A DNA stretch of 64,000 nucleotides from Theodoxus fluviatilis (lineage: Eukaryota > Mollusca > Gastropoda > Cycloneritida > Neritidae). The translations under genes and the position numbers were made by a program. The DNA is taken from NCBI GenBank assembly GCA_034096865.1, contig JAWQFJ010000606.1, forward strand, positions 1 to 64,000. The letters run 5' to 3'. Shown here piece by piece: positions 1 to 11,917 of this stretch (within the stretch, counting starts at the first letter, position 1; each line of letters begins with the position of its first letter). The notes beneath the pieces were generated by a model, which saw nothing but the letters and a program-made list of their open reading frames with translations, made no database searches and was not told where the DNA came from.

Positions 1-1377
1 GGTCAGTCTCATTTATCATGGTATATGTTGTGAGATGGCAGCCCCAATCTTGTTTTCAAAAGTTGGGTTTGTAGGCATTATATACTGAAACTAGGTCTCC
101 TAAGAAATACTTAAACACAAAAATCTGGATAAAAATAACATTACCAGTGGCTGTACCGCCTCCCGAAGATGTCACTCAGTGAACGTAACAGTTGAGTCTG
201 AGTAACCAAATTTATACTGCTAGAGAAGAAAGTAATAATAAAAACATGTGCAAAATGTGTTTTCTTTTAAGCTTTGAGCTAATTATTAACTTCTGAAAGC
301 AAAAAGAAATAATTTTTTTGGTCAGAAAGCCATAATCTGATAAGACAAAGAGACGCTGCAACAGACACTGAAAAAGCATTTTCGCAGTTTTTTTTAGAAA
401 AGCCCAAGATTCTAAAAAATTCCAGTCTGTTGGTATTAATGACCTATTAACATGTACTTTCAATGGTTAATAAATTAAATCCACAATCTAAAATGTATCT
501 TAAAGATATTTGGCGAATAAATAACAACGTAACAGTTGAGGCCGAGTAACCAAATCAAGAAAGAGAAGTGAAGTGCATGCCTGCAAACATATAGAGTGTA
601 AAATTAATGTGCAACTAATAGTTTGAGGATACATTTATGCAGTGTAATATAAATTTTGTAATTATTTTGTAAATATAATAATATTAATGCAATAAATTGA
701 TGTTTTGTTTTGTTGTATGTGCAGTAAGGAGAAAGCGCACAGATGCAAGGCTAAAATTGGCATTTAGTTACAGGTCATTCACATTTTTTACACAGGTTAA
801 ACAAAAGATTTTAAGAAGCCCATATTATTTATTAAAAAACCATGTTATCAAAGAAATACAAAGCCACACGCATGTACCAGCCATGAAAACAAACTTCCTT
901 ATTCAAGCCTAAAATAATAACAAATGACAATTTGTAAAGAGCAGAAAAACATCCACGCACAAAGCATGTTCGCAGCGCTGTCCAAAAAATTAAAGAACAA
1001 ACAAAATAAAAACAGTTTCACACCGACAAAACATTGGTAAACTTAACTGTACAACAGAAACATAATTTTGAAAAGAGCATAGCATGAAATAAACAGTAAA
1101 GTTTATGCACACCAGACACCAGGCGGCTACCCCTGACACTGATATCCCCCACTTTCTTTCCCTCCCCCTCTCTCCACCCCTTCCCCTCTTTCCACCCCAC
1201 CCCCTCTCACTCCATCTTCCCCTCTCTCTCCCCTTCTCTCTGTCACAGCGGATGTGTTCAGTTTGAAAACAAATAAAACACAAGTAGAACTTTCCAAATT
1301 TTTAATTTAGTCACAAGCACACACACACAGATTTACTTTGTTCACACAAAAAAAAGAACATAGAAACTGGAAAGAAA
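1..1377. other. Transposon-flank non-coding sequence
   Basis: AT-rich sequence 3' of the minus-strand gene at 1,378-5,110. No convincing coding region is visible. It holds two copies of a motif of the form cGTAACAGTTGAG..GAGTAACC at 184-207 and 528-551; related motifs recur at 5.6-6.73 kb on the other side of the gene, which suggests these are the two flanks of one large element. A C/T-rich tract lies at about 1,145-1,245. Confidence 0.5.
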
Positions 1378-1615
1378 TCAATTAAAGATGTGGTGACCAC
1401 GCCTGTCGATGCAGGGGGCCCCTAAAACAGCCACTCTTGACAGCTCCACCCATGAACTGTCTTCCACATCTGGGAAAACAAAAAAGTCCCCTTTGTTTCG
1501 CAGAAATTTCACATGCGCCTCCCCGGGACGAGTGTTCACAACCACTCCTCTGTAGAATTCCTCGTTCCCACGAACTGTGGTGAACTGCACATTCACCCAG
1601 CTTCCATGCTGAATC
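1378..1615 (-). CDS. Exon 6: Tudor/chromo-like C-terminal segment
   Basis: Acceptor ACACAG before 1615; the first base completes an Arg codon begun in exon 5. It encodes about 78 residues starting IQHGSWVNVQF and containing FYRGVV, VKFLRN, FFVFPDVEDSSWV and a TGA stop at 1378. Alternating hydrophobic strands and the W/F/Y positions resemble Tudor or chromo barrel folds. This is a fold-level inference. Confidence 0.55.
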
Positions 1616-4600
1616 CTGTGTTAACAAAGAAGAAGAAAAAATATTATAAAAGCTGTTTGTCAGACTTGTTCTGCCAAGCATGTATCAACATTTATGCACA
1701 AAAGCATCACGTTTTGTGTAGGGCGATGTGGGAGAGGTTGGAAGGAGGGGGAAAGAAGAAAATGCACATACCTGGACTCGGTCCCGGTCATGTCTGCAAC
1801 CGCCTCGGTCCCGGTCATGTCTGCAACTGTCTCGGTCCCGGTCATGTCTGCAACCGCCTCGGTCCCGGTCACGTCTGCAACCGCCTCGGTCTCGGTCATG
1901 TCATCTTCCACATGGTTGGGGCTGCCCAACAGCAGTCTCCTGGACAGCTGAGGAAACTGAAGAAGTAGAAAAACTAATTATGTACAAGTCAATTGTGTAC
2001 TTAACTGGAGATTTTTTTTAATATCATGTTCAACCATCATTATTAAAAATTAGCTCACTTACCAGTGAACCTTCAGGTGTTGGCTCAGCTGACGATGAAG
2101 GCACATAGTCTGAAGCTGGCCTGGACAGGGGCGTTCTGAAGCAGGGAGGCGCTTCATGCTGAAAAATGATGCAAACTAATCAATAAAAATGATCAAGTGA
2201 AAATGTCCTTGCATACTGACAAAAATATAAATGAAAGTATATATTAATTCAAATCCTATAACAATTAAATACATTCCAAAATACTATTTAATATATTAAA
2301 AAAATGACATGACTGTACCTGCAATTGTACCTCGTCTTCTCGATGCCGTTTTCTGCCTCCCACAGCTTGTGTTCTCTTGCGCTTCTGGTTCTGTCGTCCT
2401 CTTCCAGAAATAAAATGGACTGCCCAGTCACTGACAATTTCAGAGAACTGACAACGACCGACTCCACTCTGGCATGAGTCACAAAAACAGCTGAGGTGTC
2501 TCGTCAGGATTTGACCCCGCTCGGCACACCGCACCGAGTGGAATGTTCTGGTGCCAGGCACAGTGACCAGGTTGTTGTTGACTCTGGTGGCTTCCACGCT
2601 CTGCTCAGACACGAAGTAGAAACTTCGCAGAAAGTGCTGGCACTTATCTCCACTGGGTTGCTTGTTGAGGCTGGTGGCTGTGCAATACTCCATCAGGTCC
2701 TCAGGTGTGGCAATTACTGCACTGCCGGCCTTTACGGCAGTAGCCGCATGATGCTTCACAACAGCAGATTCACCATCCGATGGACCTTTGCCATGACGAG
2801 AGCCAAAATAGTTTCTTTCTAGAGTCGCGTTCAGGTCTTCGATTGATGCTGCAATACTGCTGAAGGGCCCTCTACTCTTGTATTGGCTTGAGCAGCCGTC
2901 CGACCACTCCACCACATGCTCAATGTTGAGACCCCGAACTGATCGCAAGTGCTGCAATGTTGTTTGCTCGAAACACCGAACTGCGTAGTGGTCATGTTTC
3001 AAATCGTCACTCAGCAGAACTACCGACTCCATCATGGTGTCTGAGCAGTCTGGTTGTGGACAGGGATAGTAGGTCACAATGGGGTGCAGGGTCACTTGCT
3101 GGTGATTCCAGTGGGCAGCTTGCACTTCATTTTGAAATGTGCAGGTATAGTTCTCGGCAAAGTCTAATACCATGCACACTGTGCCAGGCTTGAGCTTTTC
3201 CTTGGAGGCCTTGAACTGACGGTGCTGCCAATCAGCTCTGAAGAGGTGTTGTGCCAGGAAGAGGACTTCCACCACCAGCTCTTCAATCAAGTCAGCAACA
3301 CTGCCGGTCTTCGTAGGAAGTGCTTTGCGTTTCACCTTAAAAAGAAAAACAAAAAAAAATAAAGAAAAATTGCAAAATCAGGAGAAACAAATAAGTTGTG
3401 ATAGATAATTAAACACATACATACAAAAGAAGGTTGGGCGGGAGCTAGGGGGGGGGGGGGGGTGGGGCTAGGAGGAAAATGTCTTGTCTGCATACCTGTT
3501 TCCCTTTGATAGTGGAGGTCTTGTACTCCCACCGGTACCATTTCAACTGTGCGTCGGATTGAAGCAGAGGCTGCAGATGTTCACGCAGGGCTTGCTCACC
3601 ACATTCTCCACACTCCCTGTAGCAACATGTCTTGTTGCTGCTGCTGCATGTCACCAGCTCAACAGCATGTCTCTCACTGCGTATTCTACAACTGAAAAAA
3701 AAAGCCAGTTATGTACAAGTCTTTCTCATAAAAAATATTGTTACTTATATTGAAAGTAAAAAATACTGTTAAGATAAGATGTAATACTGAAGTAATACAT
3801 AATTATTGTTAATTACATTAAAATGTAATAAATAAAATGCAGCATGCTCACCTGTTGTCCACAACTGAGGCCAGCACATTCAAGGTGGAAAGCTTCAACT
3901 GGACATTGGCGCAGTATTCGCACAGGCATTGGTTTAGTCTTTGCTGCGCCATCTTCCGGACATGGGGGGGCCGACACTTGGCGAAAGTGGAGAAGGGGAT
4001 GGTCTGGCCAGTGGTGTCCTGAAAGCTTTGGTGCAGCTCCTTAAGGCTCTTAGTCAGAACCGCAGCTCCCTGTCCAGTTCTTTTGCTTACAAGTTTCTTG
4101 TCAGGGAGAGTTGTAGCCTCTTCTTCAAAAAACTTCCCCAGCAATCTCTGCCTTTCTTCTTTCTTCTTTTGCGCTTTCTTCTTTTTGGACTTCTCCATCA
4201 AGAGGATAGTTTTTTTGTTGACACCGAGCAGAGTACTCTTATAACTGGCACTGCCAATACTTTTGCACATGCTCAGGAGGCAATGCCTGATTTGCCTATC
4301 TTCTTTCCTTGATTTCCCCTTGAGTGCAGTAAGGGTGTTGATGATAGCTTTTCCAATCTTCTGTTCCTCAGCTGCGTCTTGACTCACTCCCTCTGCATCG
4401 GCAAACAGTTTCTTCTGGTTCTTGGAGGCTCTGGACTTGAGCTGTAGCACAGTGTTGACAAAGGCGGCATCATTGGCTGGAAGAGCTTTCCTTGCACGTC
4501 GAAGGGCTTGCCGCTGTGCATCAGGTGTTCGGTTATCTGTGGTTCCCACCTCTTCCTCGTGTTGCACACCAACACTTTGGAGCTCCACTTCCTTCATTTT

Positions 4601-5110
4601 CTCGGCTGTTTTCTTGGCGGCGTACTTCTCCCTCCTCTTTTTATTCAAGGCTAACCGCGTGTTGTGATGCATTTTTTGTTTTCTTTCCTGATATTTCTGC
4701 CTCCAGATAGCTTTCTGGTCCTCATGAGCAGCTGTATATTTCCTAGTCTTAACCTTCTTTTCTTCAGACATGGCCTCCTTCTTCTTTTGCTTTGATTTTC
4801 TTGATCTCTCTGTGGCAGCCTTTGAGAATTGTTTGCGTTGGTCTTGGCTAAGATTGTCTCTGTATTGCTTGCATTTTGCTTTATTCTCTGCAAGATACTG
4901 GGCATATCGTTCTAGATCTTGTTTTCTCCTCTCTCTATACAGCTTCATCCGTTCAGCATTGCTCATGGGGTTTTTTTTAGGGGGTGGGGGTGGAAGAGGA
5001 GGAGGAGGTGAAGGGGGGCGACTTGCTTTCTCCACAAACCGCAGGCATCGCTTCGGAGGCACAGAAAATGGGCTTGAGTCAGGCGGCTTTTTTACTGGCG
5101 AGAATCCCAT
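1378..5110 (-). CDS. Intact six-exon transposon-type gene (~996 codons)
   Basis: Six exons join with GT-AG junctions and consistent phase: 5110-3852, 3691-3496, 3335-2319, 2158-2063, 1956-1772, 1615-1378 (stop). No stop or frameshift interrupts about 996 codons. In order the product has a proline run, a long Lys/Arg-rich region with repeated K..YR motifs, a Cys-containing segment ending QCLCEYC, a second Cys cluster (exon 2), a central domain with LDFAENY, WSDGCSSQYK and FGSRHGKGPSDG motifs (exon 3), a 9-residue tandem repeat (exon 5), and a C-terminal Tudor/chromo-like beta segment (exon 6). I recognise the layout as that of a repeated, uncharacterised family in invertebrate genomes. The spaced Asp residues suggest an RNase-H-like DDE transposase, which is inference. 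Repeated flanking motifs support a transposon; a domesticated host gene is the alternative. Confidence 0.7.
1772..1898 (-). repeat. 27-bp coding minisatellite in exon 5
   Basis: About five tandem 27-bp units encode AVADMTGTE-type 9-residue repeats in the minus-strand gene, directly before the exon 5 donor at 1772. The period keeps the frame. Confidence 0.8.
2319..3335 (-). CDS. Exon 3: probable RNase-H-like catalytic domain
   Basis: 339 codons, phase 0 at both ends, between a TTTTTAAG acceptor and a GTACAG donor. Possible acidic catalytic residues lie in LDFAENY (about residue 58), DDLKHD, EWSDGCSSQYK (about residue 144) and RHGKGPSDGES. A His/Cys-rich tail (CFCDSCQSGVGRC) follows, then a basic stretch. 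The D...DG..QYK...D order is suggestive of a DDE nuclease, but I cannot assign a superfamily from sequence alone. Confidence 0.55.
3852..5110 (-). CDS. Exon 1 of the minus-strand transposon-type gene
   Basis: Starts at ATG 5110 and ends at a GTGAGC donor after 3852 (419 codons plus 2 bases). Residues about 34-47 are proline-rich. From about residue 49 (S.AERMKLYRERRK) the chain is strongly basic with spaced K..YR blocks, probably a DNA-binding or coiled region. The last 80 residues have lower charge and end with a QCLCEYCANV cysteine pair. An internal poly-Lys stretch near residue 315 could act as a nuclear localisation signal. Confidence 0.7.
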
Positions 5111-6880
5111 CTGTTCAAAAATAAAATAATCAGGCTAATATACTGCGACATCATAATACTACTCAACCCTATGCTTAAAAAAAAAATCACACTTGCATTG
5201 AAATATGACTGGGAAAAAAACTCAGTTTAACCTTATACCTCACATTGTAACTTTTTATCTAAAGCAGAACTGCTGTTTCGATTTCTACAGTCACCACTTC
5301 AACCATTTCTTAACGTATTCCTCGACAGCCCCAACACTGGGGGTTGGGGGTGGGACAGTTTACAATCCCTAGACAAAGGAAGCTTAGTAGAAAAACAACC
5401 AATCAGAACGCCGATCACATAATAGTAGGCCTAAGACAGCTGTCGAGCAAGATTCTCCATGAAGATGCATGAACTCCCATTAATTTTAGCAGTTTAGAGT
5501 GTAGAAGGTGTCAAGATACAAAAAAATTGACACAGCGATGTACCTACGCTTTACAATTTTGAATTTCTGATGATGCAAACCACACACAACGGTACTCGAA
5601 CGTCGGCCGAGCAACAGTCGATTTGAGAAACCAAACACACGCCTACTACACGCGACTGTTACGGCGAAGACCTAGATTAATGCCAAAGAATATTACACAC
5701 ACTGATTCTTACTAGGTTTTATAGCTTGCTTGTCTGCTTTTCAAAATCTATCAAATCTTACTCGATTGTTTTTTCAGAAAATACAGTTTAATACCTCACT
5801 AATTGTGACAAGCCTAAACACCGCGTAACTGTTGCGGCGTAGTAACCAAACTACTTGTTATTCTTCCGCGACTGTTCACGCTTGCTAGACGTTAAATTGC
5901 ATTAACACTTGAAAAGAACCCCCTAAGTCTTCGATACCTAACCAAGACACAAATATAAATTACGTGGAAGAGAAACACCGTTATACATCGACATACCTTA
6001 AATGGAAATAAAAATTTTTTTAAAAAATGACCATGAAACCGTTCAGTTGTGCCCAAGAAACGAACTCGCATCGATTCTCGACACGACTGATCACAGATAA
6101 AACATTTTGTGGGTTGACTTTGAAGTTGCAAGTAAAACAATGATGGTATCGTTGCTTTTCATGATTACATTATGGTGTATTTGAACAAAAAACAACAGCG
6201 TAGCGAGTACACAACAAAGAACACAAACATTTGACGCAATACACGAGAGTGCCGCAACAGTCGTGGCGAAGTGACAATGGTTTATGGCTACCCCGCCGCG
6301 ACTGTGCCGACCGATCGATTTTGTAACTCTCGCAGGCAACAGCCAAAGTAAACAGACAATAAAAAGCAGCCCTACCGCATCAATACAAATTTATAAAACT
6401 TGTACTGTTGTTTGCCGACTTCTATTTACACGCGTTAAGAAGAATCGTTTAAAAATAACATGGATTGTTAACAGTCGCGTTACCGCAACCACGACACGCC
6501 ATTTCTCGTCCACGACTGAAACGTCCACCGCATTTTGTCTGTTTGATCATAACTGTATTGAAAATTTCGGAAATTACTTCCATTCTTACACAATATAGGA
6601 CACAGTGCAGAGAATCGTTTACAAAAGAAGTGACACAGCACAGCTATTTCACACCTTACTGCAGAAAAGAGGAGCAAGAGTGTAACCGTCGCGGGAAAGT
6701 AACCACTTCGTTTCAACACAGACGCGACGGTGACAATGAATCAAGAAAAAGCGGAATTATCAAAATCTACCACCACATTGGTAGATCAACAAATTAAAAA
6801 CGTGGAGAACATTATCATTTTTCCCCTTAAAAAAACCTACAAGAGAGAAAAGCGGGATTTGTAATGATCAATTGAAAACA
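5111..6880. other. 5' flank with dispersed subterminal motifs
   Basis: Upstream of the minus-strand gene. It contains at least ten variants in both orientations of a core GYAACAGTCG / CGACTGTTRC, at about 5611, 5651, 5822, 5866, 6251, 6294, 6467, 6508, 6682 and 6723. Several are followed by GGCG.AGTAACC. Such clustering is typical of transposon subterminal repeats bound by the transposase. No coding region is convincing here. Confidence 0.55.
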
Positions 6881-6950
6881 AGAAGGGCAAAGCCCATACG
6901 ACTCACATGCTTGACCTTGACCTTTACATGACATTGACCTTCAGGTGACC
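6881..6950 (-). mobile_element. Truncated copy of TGACTCACATGC element
   Basis: The sequence GAAGGGCAAAGCCCATAC..ACTCACATGC followed by TGACCTT repeats is the reverse complement of the 3' end of the full elements at 30,727 and 50,691. It is cut off after about 70 bp, next to the only ambiguous base in the window (n at 6,951), so the truncation may be an assembly artefact. Confidence 0.75.
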
Positions 6951-6951
6951 N

Positions 6952-8091
6952 CAGTTTCATGTACAGTTCAGAAATTTTCACCATCTACTGAACAATGTGT
7001 GCTGATTACAAGTAGAGATTTTCAAGGAGCAGTGTTGACCAGATGTGCTTTACTTTGATGATTATATTGACAGAAACCAGGTCAAAAATCGACACGGAAG
7101 TTTCCAACTTCAACACTTTTATTTCACTGAGCTTTCCTGCAATACAGGTATTTACTTAAGTTAATTAAGATTATAGTAACATGCTAACTCTAAGTTTTTG
7201 TCTTTTTGTGCACTTTAAGTGCTGTAACCATTTTGATCAATTGTGTCACCGTCAGTGAAAATAAACATCTTCAAAATACAAAATGTATGGCAGTTAGCTT
7301 GATCAGATTTGGTGTGAAGTATAGTATTATGATGCTGAACACCTGTGCAAAATTTCATAAAGATACCATTAGTAGAACCTATTGAAATGAAATACCAGTT
7401 TTCTCGAGTAGCGGCTACCCTTAACAGTCCTCCCATTTTTTATATTAACCTGCAATAACACATAAACTGCTATTTTTAAAAAGTAAACTTAGTTGTTAGT
7501 AAGTTAAAACAGAAAGATTTGGCTGTTGGTGGATTGTATAGTCATTAGAGAGTCCCAAAGTGGTGACAAAACAGCAATTTACACGTCACAAACCAGCACG
7601 ATAGAGCAAGTTTAGAGCCCCACAGTTTCAAAACCAGGTGACAAATGATATATGAAATACTGTAAAACTGGTGTAAGTATAAGGTACACTACATCTAATT
7701 TTTTTCAGACATCATAATGAAATACTTTGTGAGTACCAGAGCCTTAAAAATGACAAAAACCTCAATTTGTCAAGCGGAAAAATCTTAAATATATTGGGTT
7801 TCGCACTTGAAAGTCCATTATTTCAGAAACTATAAAAGATTTAGCCAAGATATTTGGTGTGGACATAGATTACAGTGTTATCTTTCTAAAAATTGAGCAA
7901 ATGTGTGTAATCGTTTAAAATAATCACTAAAAAGTGGCGAAATTATCCAGTTTTTCCAGCAAAAAGGAGGTAAATTTAGAGGGTAGCCAATTTCCAAATG
8001 AAATATTTTTAAAACTATTGAAGACAAAGTTATGATTTTTGGTCTGTAGAATGATTATAATAAAATCTAAACAAAAATCCAAATAAAAATG
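6952..8091. other. AT-rich intergenic sequence, nothing recognised
   Basis: No coding potential or recognisable repeat termini seen. Short open frames here are random. Confidence 0.5.
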
Positions 8092-8302
8092 AGAGAGAGA
8101 GAGAGAGAGAGAGAACAATCTGGACACTGGACGCTGAGAGAGCTCGGGCTCCGAGAACTCGGGCTAGAACATTTTTTGGGATGAGGTTGGTGGAGAGAGA
8201 GAGAGAGACAGAGAGAAAGAGATAGAGAGAAAGAGATAGAGAGAAATAGAGAGAGGGTGATGGATATATATATAGAGAGAGAGAATGGAGAGAGAGAGAG
8301 GA
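8092..8302. repeat. (GA)n microsatellite cluster
   Basis: Runs of GAGAGA at 8,092-8,115 and 8,192-8,302, with GATAGAGAGAAA variants, separated by about 75 bp of unique sequence. Confidence 0.9.
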
Positions 8303-8851
8303 GGAGTAGAGCTCTGGAGTGCCTACGTCATGTCTTTCTAAAGTTTTTTTACGTCACGTGTTGCATCATTTATGTTTTTCGCCATCGTTCACTGAAGGGC
8401 GTGTGCCCGAAAGCCTTTGAGTTTGGTGTTTGTCGTGTGTTTTTTTCTTATTAAAAAAAATAAAGGAAGGAAAATCGGGATGGTGTTGACTTGAGTAGAA
8501 GTTGTTGCTACGCTAAGCCGTAGGCCTATTCTTGCACTTCTGGTTTCAAATAAGCAAGTTATTAAAGAAATACTAACTTAATTCTTTGAATAAAAAAAAA
8601 GTTGACAAAACGAACAAACAGAGTAATCATGTAAGTTTATTTTGATACAAACAGATCACAAGTAATGCGAAAGGAAAAAATTAACTTTGATCGATGAACA
8701 AGCTGTCCCAATGCAACATGTACCACAAAATTTTCAGCACAAACAACGATCGTCGAAACAAAAACTACACACTTAATACGCTAAATCGAGCCTAATTACT
8801 CTACAAATCGACTTCTATAATATCAATAGTCAGATAAACATATTAACTTAC

Positions 8852-9069
8852 CAAACATGGGTTTGATTTCTTTCACAAAATGTCTCCAAATATGCATCGC
8901 CATTTCTTCGTTTGAACACTTCGCCGTCAACTCTCGGTACAAAGACTTAATGCGGATATGGGGGTACTCGCTTTCTATTAGCTGGTGCGCCGCACACATG
9001 AATATGAGTGAGAAGTGTCTGTATCCGGCGGATTCATAAAGATTAATTCTTTCTAGCACATCTTTTATG
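8852..9069 (-). CDS. Orphan internal exon, unknown protein
   Basis: The minus-strand frame encodes about 72 residues (motifs YESAGYRHFS, CAAHQLIE, YPHIRIKSLYREL, MHIWRHF) and ends at a consensus donor, G|GTAAGTT, after 8852. A possible acceptor ATCATAG precedes 9069, and an in-frame stop lies just upstream, so it is unlikely to be a first exon. Composition is protein-like and unlike the surrounding AT-rich DNA. I do not recognise the family. It could be part of a host gene or of a transposon. Confidence 0.45.
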
Positions 9070-9472
9070 GCTATGATCGGATGAATAGATTAGAAGTTAT
9101 AAAAGGTTAAAGTTGACCAATTTTTTGTCGTCCATATCTCAAAATTGGCATCGATTTAAAATGAAAAATAGCACTTCAAGAGAATAAAGGGACTCTTTCT
9201 TTAGCAGACGAAAGTATTCCCAAGTCCTCAATGAATCTATTTATACCGAAATACTACGATTGAACAGACTTGCTGTAAGGACTGCGTGTAAACTGAGTAA
9301 TGCTGCCGTGTTCAGCGGGCCGAAACTCGGAAGAGTGAATGCATTTGAAACAGGCATACGCATTCACTCCAAACATTTATTGCAAACAAATGGCACAGTC
9401 TTAAACACAAAGAATTCATCTTTACTTTGAAATGTTTGGTTTTGTATGTTTTGCAAAAATGGGGAAAATATT

Positions 9473-10355
9473 GGCAATGAGCGACTTTTTTTGAAATTAT
9501 CTCCCTTGCCGCCGCTTGGCGGCGCGTCGGCTCCAAGGGGCTTGGTTGGTACACAGGACAAGTTCTTTCGCTTAGATTAGACCTGAGTGTTCGAGGTTTT
9601 TTAATTGTTTTCTTGCTGTCGCTTTCAAATCTGTTCACAGTACTAGGCTGGCTGGTTTACTTAGATGTGATTTTTTTTAATGCGTGCTAGCTGATATTAG
9701 GTTTAGAGCTTGAATTTTCAATGATATTACGCTTACAACTCCAGTGTTTGAACCAATGAAAACCACGGAAAGAGATGGCCGTTTCGTTCCTAGCATCTCA
9801 TTGGCCAGCTTGTCATGAGGTCAGCCCGTGATCACGCGCTGACCTCATGACAGTTGTAAGCGCAAAAGCGAGTTGTAAGCGTAGATGTGATTTTTTTAAT
9901 GCGTGCTAACTGATATTAGGTTTAGAGCTTGAATTTTCAATGATATTACGCTTACAACTCGCTTTTGCACTTACAACTGTCATGAGGTCAGCGCGTGATC
10001 AGGCTGACCTCATGACAAGCTGGCCAATGAGATGCAAGGAACGAAACGGCCATCTCTTTCCGTGGTTTTCATTGGTTCGAACACTGGAGTTGTAAGCGTA
10101 ATATCATTGAAAATTCAAGCTCTAAACCTAATATCAGCTAGCACGCATTAAAAAAATCACATCTAAGTAAACCAGCCAGCCTAGTACTGTGAACAGATTT
10201 GAAAGCGACAGCAAGAAAACAATTAAAAAACCTCGAACACTCAGGTCTAATCTAAGCGAAAGAACTTGTCCTGTGTACCAACCAAGCCCCTTGGAGCCGA
10301 CGCGCCGCCAAGCGGCGGCAAGGGAGATAATTTCCAAAAAAGTCGCTCATTGCAA
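9473..10355. mobile_element. Foldback element with ~430-bp inverted arms
   Basis: The sequence from 9,473 is repeated as its reverse complement down to 10,355; the arms meet near 9,900-9,990. Both outer arms encode the same short frame in opposite directions (minus 9,638 inward, plus 10,189 outward). Inner parts carry repeated CTTACAACTC modules and palindromic CTGACCTCATGAC motifs, with an extra direct copy of the GATGTGATTTTTTTAATGCG block near 9,885. This fits a foldback/MITE element. The short frames are probably not genes. Confidence 0.75.
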
Positions 10356-10922
10356 ACGTGAGATTTTCAGCTGAGATCTGGCATTCCCGCATGACAATAG
10401 CGTGTCTGCCGCTACCTACTTTAACACATACCCCCCCAAAAAAGAAGAAAAAACAGGCCGACTTACCAAAGTTCTTCTGTTGTTGCCGTGTTACTTTAAC
10501 CACTATTATTTTGTTTGTTTGGCCTCGTACCTTGACTGCTAAGATCAAACACGGTTCGTACAGGTCATGGAAAACCTGGAAAGTCATGGAATTTGATTTT
10601 TCATTTTCCAGGCCTGGAAAGTCATGGAATTTCAACTTAGGTCATGGAAAGTCATGGAATTTAAGAAAGAAAAAAAGACGTTTTCTAGGCTGTGCTTCGC
10701 GCAATACTCTCAATCTAATTTTAAACGCTGAGCACGTCAGGAAAACGTGCCCTTGCATCCCATTGGTTAATTCTGAAGGCTCGTGTGCCTTCTGCTTCCT
10801 GATTGGTTCTTTGGCTAGGTGACCTTGTTTCATTTCCACGCCAGTCCGGTCAGTTGGTTCAAACGAGGACAGAGTGAAAAGAGATTGTTTTGTTTGTAGT
10901 GCAGTGTTTCTTTGAGAATCAG

Positions 10923-11156
10923 GGCCCGTATTCACAACGGCGATTTATCGGCGATTTATTTTATCTCCGATTTATCTCTAAACTCAGACGATTCCAACTG
11001 CCTGTTCCGCTCTCCCTTGGCTGGATACCAGTATATATAGCAAAGCGCAACCTAGGATCCTCTGACGTGCGTACCTTATCTAACCGATCAAGATAACGCG
11101 GGGCTAGGGGATAAATCGAGTGTTAAAAAGATAAATCGCCGTTGTGAATACGGGCC
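10923..11156. mobile_element. Nested MITE with 26-bp inverted ends
   Basis: GGCCCGTATTCACAACGGCG begins at 10,923 and its reverse complement ends at 11,156, continuing as CGATTTAT inside both ends. It is about 234 bp and non-coding. It sits inside the hAT-like element just upstream of its first coding frame. No clear target duplication seen. Confidence 0.75.
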
Positions 11157-11168
11157 AAGATTATCATC

Positions 11169-11917
11169 ATGCCTGGAAAGTGTCGCTTTCAAGACTCTTG
11201 GACAGGAGTCCCTGAATACCGTGAGTGGGTCATGCGAGCGAGAGTGGATGGGATGGCAAAGTGCCGATTTTGTGAAAAAGACTTTGATGTATTCAACATG
11301 AGAGCGGCAGCGTTGAAAAGCCACATGAAAGGTGTCGCGCACCAGGCGCGTGCTAAAAAACACCAAGAAGAAAAGAGCAAACGTCAAACACGAATATCAG
11401 ATTTTGTTCAAACTGCAAAAAATGCTGAGACAGTGCTTCAAAGGTGGTGGTTCCAGCTGGCGCTGCTACGCCGGTCGAAACTAGGCCTGCACCCACTGGC
11501 AGTGGCAGTAGATCTACTGGGATTGACACTTTCTTGACAACAGAGGACACACTGAAAGCAGAAATTTTGTGTACTTTGAAAATGGTCATCTCCCACTTCT
11601 CATTCTCCAGTACCAAAGGAATGAACGAGCTGTTCCGTCGCATGTTTCCCGACAGTGTCATCGCCTCCAAGTTTGCCTTGAGTGAAAGCAAAGCCCGGTA
11701 CTTGACAACTTTTGGTCTGGGGCCACATTTCTTAGACATGCTCAAGGCAACGGCCCGGTTTTCTGATTCTCTGGTGCTGCTCTTTGATGAGTCCCTGAAT
11801 GCTGAACTTCAGAAAAAACAGCTGGATATCCATGTCCGATTTTGCTATTTACCATTTGGCGCTGGATCGAAATGGCGACCGCATGTTTGTTTCAAAATGG
11901 TGCTGTTTCTAACGTAA
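11169..11917 (+). pseudogene. Decayed hAT-type zinc-finger transposase
   Basis: The first frame (11,169-11,537) has a C-x2-C...H-x4-H finger (CRFCEKDF..LKSHMKGVAH) near residue 33, followed by a basic region. Homology-like text continues in a second overlapping frame (to 11,917) with LTTEDTLKAEI, MNELFRRMFPDS and LLFDESLN, so a frameshift separates the two near 11,420-11,440. The frame then loses family likeness after QLDIHVRF and stops. The finger plus this linker pattern is typical of KZF/BED-type hAT-related proteins in animals. Not functional as it stands. Confidence 0.65.
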
